Source of the DNA: Chryseobacterium joostei | GTDB lineage: Bacteria; Bacteroidota; Bacteroidia; Flavobacteriales; Weeksellaceae | Direction: 5' to 3' | DNA: 64,000 bases | Assembly (NCBI RefSeq): GCF_003815775.1 | Contig: NZ_CP033926.1 | Span: forward strand, 1,116,001 to 1,180,000 | Shown here: one piece after another, positions 57,984 through 64,000 of the stretch | Layout of the letters: every line of letters starts with the position of its first letter | Numbering within the stretch: position 1 is the stretch's first letter | Program-made: the position numbers and the translations under genes | Notes under the pieces: generated by a model | What the model saw: the letters and a program-made list of their open reading frames with translations, nothing else | What the model was told of the DNA's origin: nothing | The model's database searches: none

Positions 57984-58943
57984 TTATTTCAGGATAACAT
58001 TAGCATTCACCAAAAGGTTTTTTGCTTTATTCATATCCTTAGGTTTTACCTTAATTTCATAGATAGCATCCTGCAACTGATAGTCAGGATAAGCAGTGGT
58101 AATATCCGCATATCTTGTCAACTGCTTGATATAAACAATGCTTCCCTCCAGATTTTCTTTGTTATAAACCACCTGCATATTAACATTCTGCCCTTTTTTA
58201 TATTTTGAAATAGCACTTTCAGGAACAGTAAACCTGAAATAAGTACTTTCAGGAATATATCCGTTGAAAAGCGCAAAACCAGCTGTTGCCAGTTCTCCGG
58301 TATTCAAGCTTATGGTTTCTATATCCATGTCATTGGTTGCAATGATGTATCTTTCAGAATATGCTACATTAGCTTCCTGTAAAGCTCCCTTAGCCTGGGA
58401 AGCCTGCCCAGCCGCCATTTCTACCTTTTCGAAACGGGTTCCTCTGTTCACATCATCCAATTCTGCTACCACGGCATCATACTGAGCCTTTGCCCCTTGA
58501 AGTTTTGCATACACCTCATCGTGTGCCTGCGGAGACATTAAACTGTCACGAAACATGTTGTTAGCTCTTCTGTAGGATTTTTGCGCAAAGTCATACTGCT
58601 CCTTCAATCCTTTATATTTTGCCTGAAGCTGTCTCAACTGATCGGGTGTTGCTCCATTTTTAGCCATTTGTTCCTGGGCTGTAGCAGCATTTACGGCACC
58701 TTGTGCCTGTGCTATTTTAGCTGAAACCTCCGGAACATCAAGCTGTGCCAGCGTATCTCCTTTTTTTACAGTTTGTCCTTCAGAAACGTATATTTTTAAA
58801 ATTCTTCCCGTAACCTTTGGTGCAAAAGAGATCACATCTTTTTTGGTCTTTCCTTCCGGTTCCTTTATTTTTTCATTTTTTTTGTCGCAGCTTCCCAATA
58901 AAAACAGAGAAGCAATGAGTACAGCTATATTTTTATGCATCAT
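57984..58943 (-). CDS. HlyD-family membrane fusion protein, lipoprotein
   Basis: A 319-residue periplasmic adaptor with lipobox LLGSC (Cys19). The lipoyl-type hairpin halves are FAPKVTGRILKIYVSEGQTVKKGDTLAQLDVPEV and, near the end, NTGELATAGFALFNGYIPESTYFRFTVPES. A long coiled coil lies between them (about residues 75-190). It joins the inner-membrane permease to the TolC-type channel. Adjacent ATGs at 58943 and 58940 are both possible. It starts 8 bases after the TolC gene. Confidence 0.93.
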   Translation of the reverse strand: MMHKNIAVLIASLFLLGSCDKKNEKIKEPEGKTKKDVISFAPKVTGRILKIYVSEGQTVKKGDTLAQLDVPEVSAKIAQAQGAVNAATAQEQMAKNGATPDQLRQLQAKYKGLKEQYDFAQKSYRRANNMFRDSLMSPQAHDEVYAKLQGAKAQYDAVVAELDDVNRGTRFEKVEMAAGQASQAKGALQEANVAYSERYIIATNDMDIETISLNTGELATAGFALFNGYIPESTYFRFTVPESAISKYKKGQNVNMQVVYNKENLEGSIVYIKQLTRYADITTAYPDYQLQDAIYEIKVKPKDMNKAKNLLVNANVILK

Positions 58944-58951
58944 TTTAATTT

Positions 58952-60370
58952 TTAAGGGATTAAATAAAATTTGGTGATATCCAGCTCCTGAGTAGATCTC
59001 ATCAGCTCTATTCCTGCTCTTCTCTGGTTGAAAATTGCGTTCTGGTAATCCAGTTCTGCTGCTTCGAGATCATTTTCTGCATCAATAAGCTGTGATGATT
59101 TACTCATTCCGTATCTAAATTCTTTTTCAGCCTGCACCAATGCACTTTTTGCTAATTCTTTTTGTTTAGCCTTTAATGTAATCTGTGCGGTAGCAATATC
59201 ATAATTGGTTTGATTGTTTGCCAAATTCAGGCTTAACTTTTTCAATGCATCTTCTTTCTGATTCTGCAATACTTCTTTTCCAACCTTTGCTGTTTCTTCG
59301 GCATGCTTCCCTTCTTTTCCGTCAAAAATCTCCCATTTGAATCCAATTCCTGCTGTAATTAGTGGGAAAACATTAATGTTATTAGGACTCCAATCCAGCT
59401 TTTTACCTTCATATCCAAGTACCGGAACTGCCGGAACTACATTTTCAGAGCTTTTAATTCGGTTTCCGTAAAGCCCGATATAGTATGCAGAAGCCATCAG
59501 TTGCACCTTTGGGATCATCCATGTTTTTTCTGCCTTTATTTTATAATTTGCGGCATTAATCCCATGTTCCAAAGCACGGATTTCAGCTCTTTGCTCTATT
59601 CCTTTTTCTGCGGCAAGCAATTCTACAGGAGACAATGTAGGATCTATCATTCTCAAACGATCTCTATTAATTCCTGTTAAAATATAAAGCTGGGTAAGAA
59701 GCAATTCTTTTTTGCCTTCATATTCTACCACCTTTGCATCTAAAGTTGCCTGGGCCAGTTCTATTTTTTTATGATCGTAAGGAGTGATTAAGCCGTAACC
59801 TAATGCCTTATCTGCTGTCTTTTTATTAATATCAAGTCTTTTTTTACTTTCGTCAAGAACCCTTTTAGACTGATGAATCAATGCCAGCTGATCGTAGGCT
59901 TTAGAAATAGTAGCCATAACCTCATCTCTGGTTTTTTCCAAGAGAATATCCTCAGATTTTTTCTTTTCTTCAACTGCTTTTTTAAGGTACTTCACCTTTC
60001 CTCCGGAATACAGAAGCATTTTGGCATCTGCCTTGGCAACACCTGAAAATCCGGATACATTGAAGTTATTGTTGAAAGTTCCCTCGGGGATATTAATAAA
60101 GGGAGCCAGATTAATTTCTGGTGACGTCAGTCTTGCTGTTCCGTTAAGATAGCCTGCCTTACCGCTTAGTTCCAGGGTAGGAAGAAAGATATCTTTTAGT
60201 TTATGCTCGTCGAGATCGGTAAGTTTATTTTGGGTAATCTGCATTTTAAGGTTCGAGTCCCGAACCATAGCACTATCCAGAAGTTCTTTAAAATCCGGCG
60301 CAGACTGTGCCCAGCCAAAAGCAGGAAAAGCAAAAAAACTAAACGTAAAAATCAATAAATTGTTTTTCAT
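58952..60370 (-). CDS. TolC-family outer membrane efflux protein
   Basis: A 472-residue outer membrane factor with a signal peptide (MKNNLLIFTFSFFAFPAFGWAQ). It has two repeated helical halves typical of TolC: DFKELLDSAMVRDSNLKMQITQNKLTDLDEHKLKDIFLPTLEL and AEKGIEQRAEIRALEHGINAANYKIKAEKTWMIPKVQLMASAYYIG, each followed by a long coiled coil. The C-terminal end has YGMSKSSQLIDAENDLEAAELDYQNAIFNQRRAGIELMRSTQEL. It forms the exit duct of the export system. First gene of the operon. Confidence 0.93.
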   Translation of the reverse strand: MKNNLLIFTFSFFAFPAFGWAQSAPDFKELLDSAMVRDSNLKMQITQNKLTDLDEHKLKDIFLPTLELSGKAGYLNGTARLTSPEINLAPFINIPEGTFNNNFNVSGFSGVAKADAKMLLYSGGKVKYLKKAVEEKKKSEDILLEKTRDEVMATISKAYDQLALIHQSKRVLDESKKRLDINKKTADKALGYGLITPYDHKKIELAQATLDAKVVEYEGKKELLLTQLYILTGINRDRLRMIDPTLSPVELLAAEKGIEQRAEIRALEHGINAANYKIKAEKTWMIPKVQLMASAYYIGLYGNRIKSSENVVPAVPVLGYEGKKLDWSPNNINVFPLITAGIGFKWEIFDGKEGKHAEETAKVGKEVLQNQKEDALKKLSLNLANNQTNYDIATAQITLKAKQKELAKSALVQAEKEFRYGMSKSSQLIDAENDLEAAELDYQNAIFNQRRAGIELMRSTQELDITKFYLIP

Positions 60371-60385
60371 GGTTTATGTTTATAA

Positions 60386-60393
60386 CAAATATA
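60386..60393 (-). promoter_or_regulatory. Possible -7 promoter box for the efflux operon
   Basis: On the minus strand the bases read TATATTTG, an exact TAnnTTTG match, 15 bases before the TolC start codon. No good -33 match at the usual spacing. Confidence 0.35.
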
Positions 60394-60647
60394 ATGCAAA
60401 AATTGTTAAAATGCTCACAGATTGTCAAATATAAACATGTATTTACAACAAGTTTAAAATACGTTTAAGTATAAAGCTCTTTAAAATAAAGCCTTATCAA
60501 AACCGTTTAAATCTTAATTAAAAACAAAAAAACTTGAAAAAAAATTTAACTCCACTTTTACTCATTCCTTTTTTTACTATCTCAGCCTAATAAGGAGAGG
60601 CATTATCGTATAATATTAAATAAAAACCTGATTGTTCATCGAAAATG
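60394..60647. other. Gene-free AT-rich stretch between the ecotin and TolC genes
   Basis: The whole gap 60371-60701 holds no gene. It contains the efflux promoter box at its left and the ecotin terminator at its right. Between them are A- and T-rich runs, and I see no operator-like palindrome and no repeat of the dispersed families. Confidence 0.5.
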
Positions 60648-60677
60648 AAAACTCCCCACATCACTGTGAGGAGTTTT
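60648..60677 (-). terminator. Terminator of the macroglobulin-ecotin operon
   Basis: Arms aaaactccccaca and tgtgaggagtttt pair with one mismatch around a 4-base loop, with T-rich sequence after it on the minus strand. It lies 24 bases past the ecotin stop. Confidence 0.8.
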
Positions 60678-60701
60678 CTATATAATTATAATAAGCTGAT
60701 T

Positions 60702-61190
60702 TTACTTTTGAACTGCTTTTTTCATTGCAGCATCGGGACGTAAAACTCTGTAACGTACTTCTATATCTTTTGGAACATAGAATACCAATGGTAATTTACT
60801 GTTGTATCTTATGATTTCCGGTTTAAGGGTAACGAACTTTTTAGTTAGTTTTTTATCCAGACAAGCCATTAATGTTCCTCCGGTTTCACCTTTAGATTCT
60901 ACTTCATAATAGTTATATCCCCATCCCTGAAGATCCTGAGTTTTCATCTCTCCCATCAGGAAGTAGTTGTTACAATCCAACATTTTCTCAGCACCTACAA
61001 AAACTTCAACTTTTAAATCATTTTCATTTTTCGCTACGGGTAACTGAATATATACTTGCTTGTATCCTTCTTTAGCTTTTGGGAACATTTCAATTTGCAG
61101 TTTTTCAAACTTTTGAGCTTTCGTTTGTCCGAAAGCACTTACTCCTGCCATCAATACCAATCCTGTAATTAAAGTTTTTGAAAATTTCAT
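60702..61190 (-). CDS. eco: Ecotin, broad-range serine protease inhibitor
   Basis: A 162-residue exported protein with a signal peptide (MKFSKTLITGLVLMAGVSAFGQ). It follows ecotin closely: QIEMFPKAKEGYKQVYIQLPVAKNENDLKVEVFVG, two Cys at 73 and 110 that form the loop disulfide, WGYNYYEVESKGETGGTLMACLDKK with the reactive loop, and KLPLVFYVPKDIEVRYRVLRPDAA at the end. By alignment with E. coli Met84, the P1 residue is Leu107. Ecotin is a periplasmic dimer that blocks trypsin-, chymotrypsin- and elastase-type proteases. The gene lies 43 bases downstream of the macroglobulin gene and is probably co-transcribed with it. Confidence 0.95.
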   Translation of the reverse strand: MKFSKTLITGLVLMAGVSAFGQTKAQKFEKLQIEMFPKAKEGYKQVYIQLPVAKNENDLKVEVFVGAEKMLDCNNYFLMGEMKTQDLQGWGYNYYEVESKGETGGTLMACLDKKLTKKFVTLKPEIIRYNSKLPLVFYVPKDIEVRYRVLRPDAAMKKAVQK

Positions 61191-61233
61191 TTTATTTGGT
61201 TTTAAATTTCACTTACCTCCCTATAGCCAAAAA

Positions 61234-64000
61234 TCATTCCAAAATCTGAACACCTGTTCCTTTTGTATGTGCATTCATTTGCGGCGCATAGTAATTTTGC
61301 ATCGTTGTAATTCCGTTTGAGAATTTACCTGATGCATTGGCCACTACATCGTACTCAAATACATATTTTCCTTTTGGCATGTATTGGATATAGAAGTTTG
61401 TAGAAGCATCTTTCGTAGACTGATAATACCCCAGATTATTTTTCCATTGATATCCGGACAATGCTTCTAATGGTTCGAATCCTGCAGCACGCATGTCTTT
61501 AATGTGAATAAATTCCATGGCACGATCTGTATTCAATATCATTCTTACCGTTACCTTATCTCCTACTTTCAGTGGTGTTTCCGGTGAAATCTTCTGAAGT
61601 TCTTCCCCGTTTACGGTTTTCACTTTTTTATAAAGTTCCTTGGTTACGGAAATATAATTTTCGGATGATTTTATTTTATCCAGATCTTCGTAATACTGCC
61701 AGAATAATCCTCCCTGAACAATTCCAGGACCTGGTTTTGTAACCGTTACTGTTGCCAGATTTTTGTCTACAGTTTCTGTTTTCACAGCTGATTTCACATA
61801 ACCTGTTGCCTGAGTTTGAGGAGCAAGCTCTTTTCCGCCCCAAATGATTGTTGCTTTATCACTTTCTGCGCCTGTCCAAGATTTCCCTGAGTTTAGGATC
61901 GTAAAGATCACTTCTGAAGTTCCTCTTGAGCTTCCCCATGAATTTACTTCTTTCTGGGTTATCAGCCAGATCTTCATCTCCTCAATAAAGTTCTGATCAT
62001 TAGAATTCAGCTTATTGAAAGCTTCCAAGGCTCCTGCATGGTTGACAACTTTTGAACCGAACCAACCCCAATCATTGAGATTCTGTTTCCAGTAAACACC
62101 TTGTGTTTTGGTATCTGTAGAGGTTTCTTTAAGGTAAGTCATCAGTTTATCCGATACCTCTTTCATTCCGTAGTCATTCATTAATAAAGCAGCACGGTGA
62201 AGTCCGAAGAATGTAAAATCAGTGATCTTAGCCGTTTTTGCTTGTTGCTTCACGAGAGATTTCAAGGTGGCACCTTTTCCTTTTAAAGGATATTGCTTTT
62301 CCCAGTAGTTTCGGGTATCAAGATACTCAAGAACCCAATTGCTCCATACATTTACTTTTTTAGTATCTGAATATTTACTGATTTCAGTATCCACATACTG
62401 AGTTAATTTCGATACCAGTTCTTTTTGTTCCGAACCTTGATAATCCTCTACATTATCTTTTAACCAGGAATTGATCTTTCCAAGGCTTTTAAGGATGTAC
62501 AATGATGTTCCGTAAGAACTTGGATATCCCGGATACCATGAGAATCCACCATCTGGATTTTGTAATTTTTTAAACTCATCCCAATCCTGATTGATAGAGT
62601 TTTTCATTGTATTGGTATCAAACAAGAGCGCCAGTTTCTGCATTTGTTCATTCTCATTCTTACTGTCCAATACCCAAGGTGTTTCTTCCAGTAGCAGTTG
62701 TTTCAGTTCCTGATTTTTTTCAAGGTTTGAATTTAATAATCCTTTGCTTTGATATTCTTCGAAAATGGTTTTCATTTTCGGATTGGCCTTAAATATTTCT
62801 GAAGCCAGTACATCTGCAAACCATTTGTTGAAGATAACATCTGCAGAACTATTTTGGTCACTCTTCAAGCTAGGAAGAGCGAACATAATTTCCCAGATTG
62901 GATTGGTAGTCAATTCCAATGTATTGGAGACATTTGAAATTGTTGTTGAAGTAGCATCTTTAAGGTTATCCAACACAAATGTTTTGGTTTCCCCTTCTTT
63001 TACAAAAACAGGAACAGCATCGGTAACCAGCATTCTGTTCGGTAACACGGCAACTGCCTGTTGTTCTCCATCAGAATAAGCTCCTGCTTTGGCAACTACT
63101 TTTAAAATAATCGAAGAAACATTGTTTGGAACCTTTAGCTTCCAGGTTAATGCTCCGTTTCCGTTTTCGGCCAAATCAAAATTTTGAACTCCTGAAGCTG
63201 CACCAAATTTTGAAGAGATATTTTCGTTTGTGAATGCATCCAGAATTTGTAATTCTGCAGAGCCACTCAGCTTTTTATCGGTAAGGTTTGACAATTTTGA
63301 CTGTAAGTTCAATTCATCCCCTTCTCTTAAGAATCTAGGATAGTTTGGCGTTACAGAGAATTCTTTCTGTGTTACCACTTCTTTTTCTAGAGTAGCAGAT
63401 CTGGCATCCTTGGTATGAGCAAGGAACATCAGCTTCCATTTTGTAAGAGCTTCCGGTGATGTGAACTCAAAGCTTACATTTCCTTCTGCATCTGTTTTTA
63501 GATTCGGGTAGAAGAATGCTGTTTCATTTAGGTTTTGGCGTACAGGCACTTTATCTAAAGATTCTTTTTGTTGGGACTGTTCTACAGCTGCATCTGCAGC
63601 AACACTAATTCCCGCCACTGAGCCAGCAAATGATTCCTTTTTTTGTACACCAAGTGCCATTACAACAACCTCCTCAATATCTCTAGTAGTAACAGTATCT
63701 TTAGATCTGACAGAAAGTGCCGGAGGAACAGCTCCACGTTTTCTTGGGCTTCTTACAGCATTTTCACCTAGATTATAGTATAGGCTGCCATCAAACCAGT
63801 TAAAATTAGGAACGTCAACATATATACCATTATAGTATTCCTGTCTTTTCTGATATCTTTTCTGCAACAGATAATCCTGCATAGTATAAGATGAAATCAT
63901 AGTAAATGGTGTGTATAACTTCTCCCAGTTATAATCATTTTTAGCAAACTGATCCAGAGACATATCATACATATTGGCCAATACCTCTGCATTTACTTTT
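61234..64000 (-). CDS. Alpha-2-macroglobulin-family protein (5' end beyond window)
   Basis: About 922 C-terminal residues of a bacterial alpha-2-macroglobulin; the frame is open to the right window edge. It shows MG domains (FYPNLKTDAEGNVSFEFTSPEALTKWKLMFLAHTKD near 157-191), the thioester-containing helical domain (from about 365, through INQDWDEFKKLQNPDGGFSWYPGYPSSYGTSLYIL) and the C-terminal receptor-like domain. Where relatives have a CxEQ thioester the sequence reads SSADV (62836-62850), so the thioester appears lost. An internal stretch, IEEVVVMALGVQKKESFAG (63622-63678), is like the N-terminus of SusC plugs. It would trap attacking proteases. Ecotin follows on the same strand. Confidence 0.9.
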   Translation of the reverse strand, partial: KVNAEVLANMYDMSLDQFAKNDYNWEKLYTPFTMISSYTMQDYLLQKRYQKRQEYYNGIYVDVPNFNWFDGSLYYNLGENAVRSPRKRGAVPPALSVRSKDTVTTRDIEEVVVMALGVQKKESFAGSVAGISVAADAAVEQSQQKESLDKVPVRQNLNETAFFYPNLKTDAEGNVSFEFTSPEALTKWKLMFLAHTKDARSATLEKEVVTQKEFSVTPNYPRFLREGDELNLQSKLSNLTDKKLSGSAELQILDAFTNENISSKFGAASGVQNFDLAENGNGALTWKLKVPNNVSSIILKVVAKAGAYSDGEQQAVAVLPNRMLVTDAVPVFVKEGETKTFVLDNLKDATSTTISNVSNTLELTTNPIWEIMFALPSLKSDQNSSADVIFNKWFADVLASEIFKANPKMKTIFEEYQSKGLLNSNLEKNQELKQLLLEETPWVLDSKNENEQMQKLALLFDTNTMKNSINQDWDEFKKLQNPDGGFSWYPGYPSSYGTSLYILKSLGKINSWLKDNVEDYQGSEQKELVSKLTQYVDTEISKYSDTKKVNVWSNWVLEYLDTRNYWEKQYPLKGKGATLKSLVKQQAKTAKITDFTFFGLHRAALLMNDYGMKEVSDKLMTYLKETSTDTKTQGVYWKQNLNDWGWFGSKVVNHAGALEAFNKLNSNDQNFIEEMKIWLITQKEVNSWGSSRGTSEVIFTILNSGKSWTGAESDKATIIWGGKELAPQTQATGYVKSAVKTETVDKNLATVTVTKPGPGIVQGGLFWQYYEDLDKIKSSENYISVTKELYKKVKTVNGEELQKISPETPLKVGDKVTVRMILNTDRAMEFIHIKDMRAAGFEPLEALSGYQWKNNLGYYQSTKDASTNFYIQYMPKGKYVFEYDVVANASGKFSNGITTMQNYYAPQMNAHTKGTGVQILE

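Overview
The window looks like chromosomal DNA of a Bacteroidota member, most probably a flavobacterium of the Chryseobacterium type (family Weeksellaceae). The basis is the AT-rich sequence, a SusC/SusD pair, many short secreted proteins and lipoproteins starting MKK, the near absence of Shine-Dalgarno sequences, occasional TAnnTTTG (-7 type) promoter boxes, and the Bacteroidota forms of urocanase, PurL and PurB. I count 63 protein genes (two cut by the window ends) and two gene relics. About four fifths of the genes lie on the minus strand. I see no tRNA, rRNA, CRISPR array, transposase gene or phage gene.

Layout. 1-3.7 kb: an ECF sigma factor with a membrane partner, a GapN-like aldehyde dehydrogenase and an exported thiol peroxidase. 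3.7-4.15 kb: a gene-free stretch with a nested palindromic repeat. 4.15-8.15 kb: an orphan gene, then urocanase, a Crp/Fnr regulator and a metallo-beta-lactamase-fold protein in one direction. 8.28-8.85 kb: a small DUF559 endonuclease gene framed by REP-like inverted repeats, the most element-like object in the window. 8.9-15.6 kb: mixed metabolic and secreted proteins (2-hydroxyacid dehydrogenase, Pcm, Gfo/Idh/MocA oxidoreductase, 3-hydroxyacyl-CoA dehydrogenase). 15.8-21.8 kb: pheT, an RclC-like membrane protein with an AraC regulator, dnaN and a diacylglycerol kinase. 22-34.7 kb: small enzymes, a barstar-like protein, purL, a serine hydrolase with a fused glycogen-binding-like domain, a WG-repeat protein, purB and two paralogous secreted proteins. 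34.75-43.7 kb: a polysaccharide utilization locus (SusC, SusD, GH144, esterase, GH3) that points to beta-1,2-glucan use. 44-50 kb: DUF4197, DUF493, an ArsC-like protein, a deoxynucleoside kinase, a glutaminyl cyclase, a GNAT gene that ends inside a VOC relic, and SRPBCC. 50-56.4 kb: a CPA1 antiporter, bestrophin and several small DUF and VOC genes. 56.7-60.4 kb: a TolC-HlyD-ABC permease efflux set. 60.7-64 kb: ecotin downstream of an alpha-2-macroglobulin.

How genes work together. The PUL would bind and import a glucan (SusD/SusC), cut it with GH144 and finish it with the GH3 enzyme. The last two genes join two unrelated broad-range protease inhibitors in one transcription unit; the macroglobulin appears to have lost its thioester and carries a SusC-type N-terminal signature. 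PurL and PurB belong to de novo purine synthesis but are separated by unrelated genes. Observations worth a second look are the inverted-repeat-flanked DUF559 unit, the nested and dispersed GCAGAT repeats, two gene relics found only by reading untranslated frames, the urocanase and Crp/Fnr genes sharing one frame across a stop codon, and the missing general-base Glu in the GapN-like enzyme.
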